A DNA stretch of 64,000 nucleotides from positions 124,001-188,000 of the forward strand of contig NZ_JAGIAW010000001.1 in assembly GCF_017744655.1 (NCBI RefSeq). The letters run 5' to 3'. A model generated the notes under the pieces. It was not told the origin of the DNA, did no database searches, and worked only from the letters and a program-made list of their open reading frames with translations. Every line of letters starts with the position of its first letter. The stretch's first letter is position 1. The translations under genes were made by a program, and so were the position numbers. Shown here one piece after another: positions 50,837 through 60,646 of the stretch. Source of the stretch: Devosia sp. Its GTDB lineage: Bacteria; Pseudomonadota; Alphaproteobacteria; Rhizobiales; Devosiaceae.

Positions 50837-51145
50837 ATGTCTGTCAAAACCACCAGCCTTTCTGCTGCGCTTGTGCTGGCCCTGTTCATGGGCGGCAGCG
50901 TGTTGGCTCAGGACGCCATGGCGCCGGCGACCGACGGAATGGCCATGGATGCGATGGCGCCGATGATGAGCGATGACGACCTTGCCAAGTGTGTCGAGCA
51001 AGCCAAGGCAATTAGTTTTCCCGATGTCGCCATGGTCGCCGAACAGGCCTGCCACAACATCCACAATGGCCATGACGCAATGGGTAGCGATGCCATGGGT
51101 GGCGCTGCCATGATGGGCGGGGACGCCATGGCACCGAAGCAATAA
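50837..51145 (+). CDS. mrpX: Periplasmic methionine-rich protein (MrpX-like)
   Basis: 102-residue exported protein. A signal peptide (residues 1-24) ends GGSVLA before QDAMAP. The mature 78 residues hold 12 Met, mostly in DAM/AM repeats at both ends. Two Cys (KCVEQ and EQACHN) flank a middle helix, with several His. A Met-rich periplasmic protein linked to sigF-nrsF and a YedY-type reductase was described in Azospira as a hypochlorite scavenger regenerated by the reductase; sequence, order and promoter here match that plan. I chose this ATG because GGAG is 6 bases upstream. Expression is probably SigF-dependent. Confidence 0.8.
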   Translation: MSVKTTSLSAALVLALFMGGSVLAQDAMAPATDGMAMDAMAPMMSDDDLAKCVEQAKAISFPDVAMVAEQACHNIHNGHDAMGSDAMGGAAMMGGDAMAPKQ

Positions 51146-51162
51146 AATCGACGTGATGGCGA

Positions 51163-51201
51163 CCATCTGTCAGATGCAATACCGTTGCTACTGGCAGATG
51201 G
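51163..51201 (+). promoter_or_regulatory. Long hairpin between mrpX and the cytochrome gene
   Basis: CCATCTGTCAG (51163-51173) pairs with CTGGCAGATGG (51191-51201), 10 of 11 positions, across a 17-base loop. A further ATCTGCC copy follows at about 51206. No T-run follows, so it probably tunes read-through or mRNA stability rather than ending transcription. Confidence 0.55.
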
Positions 51202-51223
51202 TACTATCTGCCCGGGGGAAACC

Positions 51224-52072
51224 ATGACCGAAGCTGAAGATCTTTCAACCAAGCGGGGGCCGCTGGTCTATCGTCAATCTGTGTGGACGCGCGTTACGCA
51301 CTGGGTCTGGGCAATCTGCCTGTTTTTCCTAATGCTCTCGGGGCTGCAAATATTTAATGCTTTTCCTTCGCTCCATATTGGGCAGCAGGCAGGCTTCGAG
51401 TTTGACAATGCAGTGCTCAAGATCGGGGCGGTGAACACGCCCCAAGGCCCCCGCGGGCAAACGACCATCCTTGGTCAGACGTTCGATACGACCGGCGTTC
51501 TGGGGATGAGCGGTACGGCAGAAGCGCCGCAATATGTCGGCTTTCCAGGGGCCGTGACCATCCCGTCCTTCCGGGATCTGGCGACAGGGCGCGTGGTGCA
51601 CTTCTTCTTCGGCTGGGTGTTTGTCGCCGCGCTGTTTGTGTGGTTTCTGGCGAGTTTCATCAACGGACATTTGCGGCGCGATATTTTGCCGAAGGGCTCG
51701 GACATTTCGGGCCTGCCGAAAGATGCGCTCGATCACGCGCGGCTGAAGCTACACCACGGGCGCTCCTATACACCGCTGCAAAAGCTGAGCTATTTCGCGG
51801 TTTTCTTCGTACTCTTCCCGCTGATCATTCTAACCGGACTGACCATGAGCCCCGGTATGGATGCGGCCTGGCCTTGGCTGCTGGAGTTGTTTGGCGGGCG
51901 GCAAACGGCACGGACAATCCATTTTGGGGTCATGGTGCTGCTGGTGCTGTTTTTCATCGTGCATATCATCATGGTGCTGCTGGCCGGGCCGCTCAATGAA
52001 TTGAGATCAATGGTAACGGGCTGGTATCGCACTAGCCCCGACACACCGACCGAGGCGGGAGACAAGCCGTGA
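51224..52072 (+). CDS. Cytochrome b561-type membrane protein, partner of the oxidoreductase
   Basis: 282-residue inner-membrane protein of the di-heme cytochrome b561 / thiosulfate reductase-b group. Helix 1 contains WTRVTHWVWAICLFFLMLSG with a heme His; RVVHFFFGWVFVAALFVWFL holds a second; later helices have RTIHFGVMVLLVLFFIVHII with two more His. An insert of about 80 residues after helix 1 faces the periplasm. It should pass electrons from quinol to the adjacent molybdopterin protein, the role of YedZ/MsrQ elsewhere. It overlaps that gene by 4 bp (GTGA). A GGGGGAA ribosome-binding site precedes the ATG. Confidence 0.85.
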   Translation: MTEAEDLSTKRGPLVYRQSVWTRVTHWVWAICLFFLMLSGLQIFNAFPSLHIGQQAGFEFDNAVLKIGAVNTPQGPRGQTTILGQTFDTTGVLGMSGTAEAPQYVGFPGAVTIPSFRDLATGRVVHFFFGWVFVAALFVWFLASFINGHLRRDILPKGSDISGLPKDALDHARLKLHHGRSYTPLQKLSYFAVFFVLFPLIILTGLTMSPGMDAAWPWLLELFGGRQTARTIHFGVMVLLVLFFIVHIIMVLLAGPLNELRSMVTGWYRTSPDTPTEAGDKP

Positions 52073-52860
52073 GCAATATCATTCTCAATCGGCGAAAGCT
52101 TCTCGTCGGGTCGGCGGCACTTGGATCGAGCCTGGCGCTGGCGGGTTGCGATCAGTTCGACTTTTTGGGACAGCGGGGCCATCCGGTGAGGCAGGCGCTA
52201 GAGCAGGCCAATGTTCTTACCTATCGGGCGCAGCGGGCGCTGATCGGCGATCAGACGTTGGCGCGGGAATATTCGGCGAGCGAAATCCGGCAGGGCATGA
52301 AGCCTAATGGTTCGACCGAGCCGATGACGCCGGAGTACTTGTTCCTAAAGGGGCAGAATTTTACGAACTACAAGCTGACCATCAAGGGCATGGTTGAGCG
52401 GGAAGTGTCGTTCTCGCTCGACGAGTTGCGGAATATGCCGGCGCGCAGCCAGATCACGCGGCACGATTGCGTCGAAGGATGGAGCTGCATCGCCAAGTGG
52501 ACGGGAACGGCGTTGGGGCCGGTGCTGGATATGGCGGGAGTGAAGCCGGAGGCGCGGTATTGCGTCTATCACTGCTTCGACAATATCCAGAAGACGCTGT
52601 CAGGCGATATTTTCTATTATGAGAGTTCGGACCTGGTGGACGCCTATCATCCGCAGACGATCCTCTCCTATGGGCTCAACGACCAGGTTTTGCCGGTGAG
52701 CAATGGTGCGCCGGTGCGGCTGCGGATCGAGCGGGCGCTGGGGTACAAGCAGCCCAAGTATCTGCACACCATCGAGCTGGTGGATGATCTCACCCCGTTC
52801 GGGCGGGGGAAGGGCGGATATTGGCCGGATAATGGGTACGACTGGTACGGGGGCATATGA
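52069..52860 (+). CDS. YedY/MsrP-like molybdopterin oxidoreductase
   Basis: 263-residue exported protein of the sulfite-oxidase/MsrP superfamily. The N-terminus NRRKLLVGSAALGSSLALAG combines a twin-Arg-like RRK with a lipobox-like LAGC, so it may be Tat-exported and membrane-tethered. The molybdenum-ligand Cys is in TRHDCVEGWSCIAKW. FDNIQKTLSGDIFYYESSDL and NGAPVRLRIERALGYKQPKY complete the fold. MsrP-type enzymes reduce Met-sulfoxide in periplasmic proteins. Start is GTG, fixed by a GTGA overlap with the cytochrome gene. With mrpX it forms a Met-oxidation/repair pair. A 253-bp gap with no clear feature follows. Confidence 0.88.
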   Translation: MSNIILNRRKLLVGSAALGSSLALAGCDQFDFLGQRGHPVRQALEQANVLTYRAQRALIGDQTLAREYSASEIRQGMKPNGSTEPMTPEYLFLKGQNFTNYKLTIKGMVEREVSFSLDELRNMPARSQITRHDCVEGWSCIAKWTGTALGPVLDMAGVKPEARYCVYHCFDNIQKTLSGDIFYYESSDLVDAYHPQTILSYGLNDQVLPVSNGAPVRLRIERALGYKQPKYLHTIELVDDLTPFGRGKGGYWPDNGYDWYGGI

Positions 52861-53113
52861 GGGCGGCACAGCACCCATGCGCCTGCCACACTTGCCTTTC
52901 CGGGCGTTTTCCCCCATATGGGAAGCAGCGTTGCGGCATAGAGTGCCGCTAACGGGCTTCTCTTCTTACTCAAGCGGTGAGCGGCGAAGTCATCCCGGAT
53001 AGCGAAAATGCTCCGGGTTTGAGCCAGCACCCGCGCGATAATCTCCTATCGCCCGATTGCAATTTTTGTTCATGGCGCCTGCCTCTTGCAGAGCGCCCGC
53101 GCAGCATTTGCGC

Positions 53114-54592
<1,479 letters not shown>

Positions 54593-54600
54593 TCAGAACA

Positions 54601-54627
54601 AAGGGCGGCCGAGAGGCCGCCCTTTTT
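54601..54627 (+). terminator. Intrinsic terminator after the helicase
   Basis: Stem AAGGGCGGCC-gaga-GGCCGCCCTT followed by TTT, 8 bp after the stop. Confidence 0.93.
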
Positions 54628-54670
54628 GTATCTCCACTCGCTCGCCTGGGAGTGCGGCGACGAAACGGTT

Positions 54671-56086
54671 TCAGGCCACCGAGGCCATATAGATCACGTC
54701 GCGGGCGCCGGAGCCGGCTTCGCCAATGCCGGGGGAGAGGCGCTCAAGGAAGCTGAGCGCCCAGTCGTCGACATTATGGGCGCGGGCGACGGCGTCGAGG
54801 GCTTGCCATCTTGTCTTGCGTTCTTCGAGCGGCATATCGAGCGCCATGCGCAGGGCTTCGGCGGTTTCATCGGTGTCGAAGGGATTGACGAGGAGGGCTT
54901 CGGGAAAAATCTCGGCGGCTCCGGCGAAGCGGGAGAGCACGAGGACGCCGGGATTTTCCGGATCCTGGGCGCCGATATATTCGTGGGCGACGAGGTTCAT
55001 GCCATCGCGCAAGGGTGTCACGAGGGCGACCCGGGCGAGTCGGTAGAGGCCGGCTAGGCTCGGTTGGCCATAAGCGCGTTTCACATAGGTGAGCGGCGCC
55101 CAATCTGGCTCGGCGAAGCGGCCCATGACGTGGCCGCACATGGCGTCGAGCGTGTCGCTGGTCTCCTGATATTCCTTGATCGTGTCGCGGGAGGGCGGCG
55201 CGACCTGCAGCAGATGCACGTTGCGGCGGAAGCGCTGGTTATTGGCGAGGAGCTTTTCATAGGCTTCGACGCGCTGAGGCAGGCCTTTTGAATAGTCGAG
55301 GCGGTCGACACCGAGGATCAGGGCCTGTTCGCCTAAGGCGCGCCGCATGCGGTGAATCATCTTCTTGGCAGCGGGGCTATTGGACAGTCGCGCAAAGGCT
55401 TCGGGATCGGAGCCGATAGGGAAGGCGGCGACTTCGGTTTTGGAGAAATCCACCGCTTCTGTAGCACGGGTGCCAAAGGTCGAGGGCGCCTGATGTTCGG
55501 CGAAATCGGTGAAGGCGGCGACGTCGCGATTGGCCTGGAAGCCGATGAGATCGTAGCGGGAGAGATCGCGCATCAATTCGCCATGGTGGGGAATGGCATA
55601 GAGCGCGTCTGCGGTGGGGAAGGGGATGTGGAGATAGAACCCGATGCGGTTTTTAGCGCCAAGGCTGCGTAGTTCGCTGGCGAGTGGGATCAGATGATAG
55701 TCGTGCACCCAGATCACGTCATCCGGCTTGAGGAGCGGCATCAGCGCCTTGGCAAACTGGGCGTTGACACGACGATAGCCCTCGTACCAGTGGCTTTCAA
55801 TCGTCGCGAGGTCGAGCCGCAGGTGAAAGCTGGGCCAAAGGATAGAGTTGGAAAAGCCCGAATAGTAAGCGCGGTGATCGTCGGGCGAGAGGTCGATCTG
55901 GGCGATGTTGAGGCCGTCGATATCTTCGAAGCGCGGCTTGGCGTCGGGGTTTTCGGTGAGCTTGCCGGACCAACCGAACCAGAAGCCTTCCCGCTCGCTC
56001 AATACTTTCTTGAGGGCCACGGCGAGACCGCCGGCGGCGGGACCCTTGCCGGGTGTGCGATTGGAAACGATGACGATGCGGCTCAT
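54671..56086 (-). CDS. otsA: Trehalose-6-phosphate synthase OtsA
   Basis: 471-residue GT20 glycosyltransferase making trehalose-6-phosphate from UDP-glucose and glucose-6-phosphate. The N-terminal SNRTPGKGPAAGGLAVALK holds the substrate-binding GGL loop. DDVIWVHDYHLIPLASELR, ILGVDRLDYSKGLPQRVEAY and PLRDGMNLVAHEYIGAQ are the sugar-nucleotide motifs. Length is normal. It follows otsB on the same strand with a 90-bp gap containing a hairpin. Trehalose protects against osmotic and drying stress. Confidence 0.96.
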   Translation of the reverse strand: MSRIVIVSNRTPGKGPAAGGLAVALKKVLSEREGFWFGWSGKLTENPDAKPRFEDIDGLNIAQIDLSPDDHRAYYSGFSNSILWPSFHLRLDLATIESHWYEGYRRVNAQFAKALMPLLKPDDVIWVHDYHLIPLASELRSLGAKNRIGFYLHIPFPTADALYAIPHHGELMRDLSRYDLIGFQANRDVAAFTDFAEHQAPSTFGTRATEAVDFSKTEVAAFPIGSDPEAFARLSNSPAAKKMIHRMRRALGEQALILGVDRLDYSKGLPQRVEAYEKLLANNQRFRRNVHLLQVAPPSRDTIKEYQETSDTLDAMCGHVMGRFAEPDWAPLTYVKRAYGQPSLAGLYRLARVALVTPLRDGMNLVAHEYIGAQDPENPGVLVLSRFAGAAEIFPEALLVNPFDTDETAEALRMALDMPLEERKTRWQALDAVARAHNVDDWALSFLERLSPGIGEAGSGARDVIYMASVA

Positions 56087-56122
56087 GGCAGACGGGCCCC
56101 CTGTATAAAGATCAAAGTAAGA

Positions 56123-56141
56123 CCGGGCGCGAAGCGCCCGG
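56123..56141 (-). terminator. Hairpin between otsB and otsA
   Basis: Stem CCGGGCGC-gaa-GCGCCCGG, followed on the minus strand by TCTTACTTTGATC, only weakly T-rich. It may partly end otsB transcripts or only fold in the messenger. Confidence 0.5.
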
Positions 56142-56175
56142 GCCGAGGTCGTACGGACTTGCGATCAGGCGCGTC

Positions 56176-56961
56176 TCAGTGCGCCGTCGTCTCGGTGAGC
56201 ACCGGCTCGGCACGATGTACGAGGTCGCCGAGGCCGCCGATCAGGGCGCGTACGGAAGTGACATCGGCGATGCGCAAACGGGCGGCGGTTTCACCGGGGC
56301 CGATCTTGATGCCGACACCGCCCAGTTCCTGTGCAGCACGGAAGGCGTCTTCATCGGTGACGTCGTCGCCGATGAAAATGGGCGTTCGGCCAATGAAGGG
56401 CTCTTCCTGCATGAAGGCGCGGAGGGCTGCACCCTTGTCAAAGCCGATGGGGCGGGCCTCGTAGACCATCTTGCCTTCGACCAGCGAATATTGGGGGTGG
56501 TCGGCCAGCACCTCTTCGAGAGCGCGGAGGCAGGCGTCGGCTAGTTCGGGCGCCTGGCGATAATGGAGGGCGACCGTGCCTGGCTTGGGTTCGATCAGGA
56601 GTTCGGGATGGGCGACGGCCAGTGGCTCGATGGCGCGGGCGATTTCTTCCGCTCCGGCAATGAGTTCTTCGTCGACTTCCTCCATCGAGCCATCGGCGCG
56701 ACGGCGCTGCGAGCCATGGGCACCGGCGATCGGGAGATGCAGGGGCGCGAGGAAGCGATCGATGTCGGCGATTTCTCGGCCGGTGAGCACGGCAAAAGCG
56801 TTATCGAATTCGCGGGTGATGCGGTTGATCTGCTCGGCCAGATCATTGGGCACGTGAACTGAATCCGGCGTCTCGGCGATCTCCACGAGCGTGCCGTCGA
56901 AGTCGGTGAACAGGGCGAGCGCGGGCACGTCGGTACCGGTTTCGAGAAGCGGCTGGTTCAT
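56176..56961 (-). CDS. otsB: Trehalose-6-phosphate phosphatase OtsB
   Basis: 261-residue HAD-superfamily phosphatase producing trehalose from trehalose-6-phosphate. The catalytic motif is LFTDFDGTLVEIA (two Asp). GAHGSQRRRADGSMEEVDEE is the cap region. Motif III/IV is PIFIGDDVTDEDAFRAAQEL. Length is typical. It is upstream of otsA, forming otsBA. An imperfect EcfG-type site (GGAAC-N17-CGCT) lies upstream on the minus strand; regulation by general stress is possible. Confidence 0.95.
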   Translation of the reverse strand: MNQPLLETGTDVPALALFTDFDGTLVEIAETPDSVHVPNDLAEQINRITREFDNAFAVLTGREIADIDRFLAPLHLPIAGAHGSQRRRADGSMEEVDEELIAGAEEIARAIEPLAVAHPELLIEPKPGTVALHYRQAPELADACLRALEEVLADHPQYSLVEGKMVYEARPIGFDKGAALRAFMQEEPFIGRTPIFIGDDVTDEDAFRAAQELGGVGIKIGPGETAARLRIADVTSVRALIGGLGDLVHRAEPVLTETTAH

Positions 56962-56998
56962 CGGGATTCCTCACCTGGCACTTTGGGGGTCATGCAGG

Positions 56999-57023
56999 GG
57001 AACGCCAGGGAGCGAAAAAGGTT
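56999..57023 (+). promoter_or_regulatory. EcfG-type promoter candidate for a small gene
   Basis: GGAAC (56999-57003), 16-base spacer, GGTT (57020-57023), a one-mismatch match of the accepted -10. It points away from otsB towards the small ORF at 57185. Confidence 0.5.
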
Positions 57024-57184
57024 CGCGCCACATGCCTGCCATGCACGCGGCGGGCTTATGAACGAAACATTAATCACGCATTCGTGATCCATTCAGCGAT
57101 GGAGCGATATGGCTGGTTCCAACGTTGCTGCAATACGTCCTGCCGGATCGGCCAGGGCGAAAAGTTGAGGGAAAACAACATCAA

Positions 57185-57331
57185 ATGCGTCCAGTGCTGT
57201 CCAAACCCGCACAGTCTCAAATGCTCCTGTCGGCCCTGTTCGTCGCGGCCTTAAGCTTCATCACGCTCGCCGCATCCTTTGCTGAAATGCCGACAGAAGA
57301 TGCTTCGGCCCAGGCCGGCCTTCATGAATAA
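57185..57331 (+). CDS. Small hypothetical membrane or exported protein
   Basis: 48-residue protein. After MRPVLSKPAQSQ comes a hydrophobic segment LLSALFVAALSFITLAASFA, then an acidic tail (EMPTEDASAQAGLHE). It reads like a short exported or single-pass protein with a possible signal. No family is recognised. A longer frame begins at 57125; this ATG places the start just before the hydrophobic segment. An EcfG-like promoter lies about 160 bp upstream. Real expression is uncertain. Confidence 0.45.
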   Translation: MRPVLSKPAQSQMLLSALFVAALSFITLAASFAEMPTEDASAQAGLHE

Positions 57332-57454
57332 GGCAGGACTTTCGGATCGTGACCGGCTCTCGCTGAGCCTGTGGCGCGTGGTCCTGCCCATGCCGAAAAC
57401 CGCGCAAGTCGTGGCCGGCGCCGCGCGACGCCCGCTGAAATCGCTGCGCAAGGT

Positions 57455-58078
57455 TCAGGCGAGTGGAATGCCCTTGTTGCCCTTGTCGCGCTGATAGATG
57501 GCGGAGAGGTCGGCATAGGCGGCGCTGATATCGTCGAGGCGCGCGAGGAGGTTTTCGCGGTGTCCGCGATCGAGGCCCGCGACCATTTCCTGCAGGCCAC
57601 GGCTTTTAAAGAAAGCGTTGGTGCGGTTGTAGAGCGGGCGGTCAGCAGGGACCTCGCTGCGATCTGGATCGGGCACGGCATAGACAGATTGCAGGATCTG
57701 GATGTCGTAGGGGATGCCAAAGCTGTCGCGGCTATCTTCGTAGGTGAAGAGATAATAGAAATTGTCGAAGCCTGACCAAGTGATGCCGGAGAGGCAGAGC
57801 GAGCAGGGTTCGTGCGAGGTGAGGAAAACGCAGTCTTTCGTGGGCGGGCGCTGATCCTCGGGCAGTTCGAAGAAGCGCTTGATGGCGTGCATTTCACCGT
57901 GCCAGAGCGGGTTTTCCGTCTCGTTATTGGTTTCGGCTACCACTACCGACAGGTCCGATTTTCGCAGGATCGCCGCGCCGAAGAGCTTGTTGCCTTCAGC
58001 GACACCGCGCGCGGTCATGGGTATCACGTCTTGCTCAATGACATCGAGCAGGCGCGAGATGAAGTCCGCACTGTCCAA
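57455..58078 (-). CDS. Nucleoside/nucleobase deaminase-like protein
   Basis: 207-residue protein of the zinc-dependent cytidine deaminase superfamily. The zinc site is His60-Gly-Glu62 (LWHGEMHAI) and Pro-Cys92-x-x-Cys95 (HEPCSLCLSG); Glu62 is the proton shuttle. The C-terminal region (about 110-207) is longer than in CDA/guanine deaminase and may alter specificity. Guanine or a related base is plausible given the purine catabolism nearby. The TTG start has AAGGAG at 8-base spacing; no ATG is available. The YbaY/META gene lies 5 bp upstream. Confidence 0.85.
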   Translation of the reverse strand: MDSADFISRLLDVIEQDVIPMTARGVAEGNKLFGAAILRKSDLSVVVAETNNETENPLWHGEMHAIKRFFELPEDQRPPTKDCVFLTSHEPCSLCLSGITWSGFDNFYYLFTYEDSRDSFGIPYDIQILQSVYAVPDPDRSEVPADRPLYNRTNAFFKSRGLQEMVAGLDRGHRENLLARLDDISAAYADLSAIYQRDKGNKGIPLA

Positions 58079-58083
58079 GTTGA

Positions 58084-58836
58084 TTACTCCTTGGTTCGCA
58101 CGAGGCCGATCAGCGGAACGGCTGCCGCATCGAGAAGGCGCAGGCTGTCCGCGGACGTTTCGTAGCCATTCACGGCAACAAGCGCGGAGAAGAAGGCGCT
58201 CTCCTGATTCATGATGTCAGGCTGGCAGGCCATGCGGGTTGAGGCGGGGGGCGCAAATTGCAGCCTGGTTTCGTCCATGGTCGCCTGGGTGAAATAGCTG
58301 TTGCAGCCTGCATGGCCATCGACGCGGAGGTCGGCAGCGATGGCGAGGGTCAGCGGTTGGGCGCCGATGATGGGGCTGCCGCCGATGCTGGTCACAGTCC
58401 AGGTCGTGTTGATGAGATTCTTGTCCAGTTCGGGCTCGGGAGGCGTCGGGGCGATCGGGGCCCTGGTGACGAGGATGGAAACCGGAGCAGGCGCGCTCAG
58501 GTCAACGGGGACGGCAATGTCGTTGCGCCACATTGCAGCACCGCCGACGCGGATTTCGGCTATGAGACCGAAGGCGCCGCTCGATTTTGCGACATCGCTG
58601 CGAACGGCGAGGGAGAATTGCAGCGGCACCTGGCCACCGGCCGGGACGGCGGCGCCGGCACCGACTATGGGCTGGCCATTGGGCAGGGCGACGAGGCCGA
58701 CATGCAAGGTGGCGCCGGGGGGTAGGGCCATGCGTTCGCGATAGAAAACGTCGCCGGTCAGCGTCAGGTCCTCTGCGCTGGCGGCGCCGACGAGCAGCAT
58801 GAGCGAGAGCACGAGTGTCAGGAGCCGATTGAGCAT
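58084..58836 (-). CDS. YbaY and META domain protein
   Basis: 250-residue exported protein. The signal peptide is about residues 1-21, ending GAASA before EDLTLTGDV. Residues about 22-125 form a YbaY-type beta domain (LTLTGDVFYRERMALPPGAT). Residues about 140-250 are a META/HslJ domain (TWTVTSIGGSPIIGAQPLT, VDGHAGCNSYFTQATMDETR, FAPPASTRMACQPDIMNQES). Both domain types occur in envelope or heat-stress proteins of unknown molecular role. It is the gene preceding the deaminase. Confidence 0.87.
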   Translation of the reverse strand: MLNRLLTLVLSLMLLVGAASAEDLTLTGDVFYRERMALPPGATLHVGLVALPNGQPIVGAGAAVPAGGQVPLQFSLAVRSDVAKSSGAFGLIAEIRVGGAAMWRNDIAVPVDLSAPAPVSILVTRAPIAPTPPEPELDKNLINTTWTVTSIGGSPIIGAQPLTLAIAADLRVDGHAGCNSYFTQATMDETRLQFAPPASTRMACQPDIMNQESAFFSALVAVNGYETSADSLRLLDAAAVPLIGLVRTKE

Positions 58837-58908
58837 GGCAGTCCTCCCAATTTCCTGGCGAGCCTAAACCAGCATGGGTCCACTGGCGAGGCAAAGCCGC
58901 GGAAGCGG

Positions 58909-59418
58909 TTAAGCACCTCGTTCGCGATGGGTCACGAGGAAGGGCGGATCGAGGGGGAATTCCTCGAGGTTATTGCCATCGCCGCCACGGTCGACGACCA
59001 GGAAATCGGTCTCCTTGTCGAGCGTGGTGAGGACGCCGTGCCAGGTGTTCATGGCGATATTGACGCCCTGGCCGGGGCCCGGGAGGAAGGCACGGATATT
59101 GATGGGTGTACCGCTCTGGTCTTCTGCAACGATGACGAGCCAGTGGGCGTCGCCGATGGGGTAGAAGGCCTGGCTGCCGAGTGGATGGCGTTCGACGAGG
59201 GTCAGGCTGAGCGGCAGGGCGTAGGGTTGGCCGCGGAAGATGGAAATGAGCGGGCGGGGGTGGACACCGCCAAGCTCGACCTTGGCCAGATCATGGAAGC
59301 GCTCGGTCTTGCCGGCATTGATCGGATAGTGATGCGCGCCCGGCGTCTGGATCACCTGGCCGAACGGGGCGAAGGCGTCGGGGGTCAGCGGCTCGATGTA
59401 GATGGTGCGATCGCTCAT
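58909..59418 (-). CDS. allA: Ureidoglycolate lyase AllA
   Basis: 169-residue cupin-like enzyme splitting ureidoglycolate to glyoxylate and urea. The N-terminal IYIEPLTPDAFAPFGQVIQT is a family signature. VIVAEDQSGTPINIRAFLPG and MNTWHGVLTTLDKETDFLVV hold the active-site His. I chose the ATG before SDRTIYIEP at the family start. It lies 2 bp after allE, showing co-translation in ureide catabolism. Confidence 0.92.
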   Translation of the reverse strand: MSDRTIYIEPLTPDAFAPFGQVIQTPGAHHYPINAGKTERFHDLAKVELGGVHPRPLISIFRGQPYALPLSLTLVERHPLGSQAFYPIGDAHWLVIVAEDQSGTPINIRAFLPGPGQGVNIAMNTWHGVLTTLDKETDFLVVDRGGDGNNLEEFPLDPPFLVTHRERGA

Positions 59419-59420
59419 GG

Positions 59421-60239
59421 TCAGAAGGGGAGCTTCGCGTGGCGGTTGACGTCTTTGTAGAGCAGGTAGCGGAACCGCTCGGGGCCGGCATAGCAGGCCT
59501 GGGGGCAGAAGGCGCGTAGCCACATGAAATCGCCCGGCTCGACCTCGACCCAATCGCGGTTGAGGCGATAGACCGCCTTGCCTTCGAGCACGTAGAGGCC
59601 GTGTTCCATGACGTGGGTTTCCTCGAAGGGGATGACCGCGCCAGGTTCGAGGGTGACGATATTGACATGCATATCGTGGCGGAGGTCGGTGGGCTCGACG
59701 AAGCGCGTGGTGCCCCAGGTGTTTTTGGTGTCGGGCATCCAGCGGATGGGTTCGTCCTGCTCGTTAGTGACGAAGGCGGGCGGGATGTCGACGCCTTCCA
59801 CCACTTCATAGCGCTTGCGCACCCAATGGAAGCGGGCAGGGGAAGTGGTGCGGTTGACGAGACTCCACTGCGTGTCGGGGGGCAGGAAGGCATAGCCGCC
59901 CTCCTTCAGGATATGCGGCTCGCCGGCAATGGTGAGATTGATCTGGCCGGTGACGACGAAGAGGACGCCTTCGGCTTCGGGGTTCTGCTCCGGACGCTCG
60001 CTGCCGCCGCCGGGAAAGACTTCCACGATGTATTGCGAGAAGGTTTCGGCAAAGCCCGAGAGTGGGCGGGCGATAATCCAGGCGCGGCTATCGCGCCAAT
60101 GGGGCAGGTAGGAGGTGACGATGTCGCGCATGACGCCGTTAGGGATGAGCGCATAGGCCTCGTTAAAGGTGGCGCGGCCGGTGTGGAGGGCCATCTGCGA
60201 CGGCAGGCCGGCGATAGGAGAAGCGTAAGTGGAGGCCAT
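59421..60239 (-). CDS. allE: (S)-ureidoglycine aminohydrolase AllE
   Basis: 272-residue bicupin enzyme. It converts ureidoglycine to ureidoglycolate plus ammonia. The first cupin has IVEVFPGGGSERPEQNPEAE; the second has IPFEETHVMEHGLYVLEGKA, with the Mn-binding His/Glu set, and VEPGDFMWLRAFCPQACYAG. I chose the ATG giving MASTYASPI, which has GGAG nearby. Its product feeds allA directly downstream. Confidence 0.93.
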   Translation of the reverse strand: MASTYASPIAGLPSQMALHTGRATFNEAYALIPNGVMRDIVTSYLPHWRDSRAWIIARPLSGFAETFSQYIVEVFPGGGSERPEQNPEAEGVLFVVTGQINLTIAGEPHILKEGGYAFLPPDTQWSLVNRTTSPARFHWVRKRYEVVEGVDIPPAFVTNEQDEPIRWMPDTKNTWGTTRFVEPTDLRHDMHVNIVTLEPGAVIPFEETHVMEHGLYVLEGKAVYRLNRDWVEVEPGDFMWLRAFCPQACYAGPERFRYLLYKDVNRHAKLPF

Positions 60240-60316
60240 GAGCTCTCGTTCAGTCTGGACGATTCCGCTTGAGACTAGAGCCATGTGGGCCGGCAGGCCA
60301 AGGCCTCAGGGCCGAT

Positions 60317-60646
60317 TTATTCGCTCAGTTCCATTTCCTGCTTCAGGCGGCTGAGCATGTTCACCGCATAGGCGGCGTAGGGGCCGATCCAGCGCTCGTG
60401 GATGGCGTGGACCGGCAGGGCGTCGAGATGGTTCCAACGCTCGCGGCCGCGACGCTCGGCGACGACGAGGCCGGCTTCTTCCAATACACCGAGGTGCTGC
60501 ATGACCGTGCAGCGGTCGAGTTCGGGGAAGGTGGTGCAGAGCGCGCCGGTCGTGGCGGGGCCGGCCTTGAGCGCATCGAGCATGCGCCGCCGGATGCGGT
60601 GGCTGAGGGCCTTGAAAATGAGGTCGTCTGCGTCGTCGGTTGACAT
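60317..60646 (-). CDS. ArsR-family repressor
   Basis: 109-residue winged-helix regulator. The HTH is ALSHRIRRRMLDALKAGPAT and DRCTVMQHLGVLEEAGLVVA. It has no CxC or other metal site of ArsR/SmtB, so it belongs to the SRPBCC-linked group that senses organics or has no known ligand. An 8-bp-arm palindrome overlaps the start, indicating autoregulation. It is divergent from an SRPBCC-VOC-SRPBCC operon. Confidence 0.9.
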   Translation of the reverse strand: MSTDDADDLIFKALSHRIRRRMLDALKAGPATTGALCTTFPELDRCTVMQHLGVLEEAGLVVAERRGRERWNHLDALPVHAIHERWIGPYAAYAVNMLSRLKQEMELSE

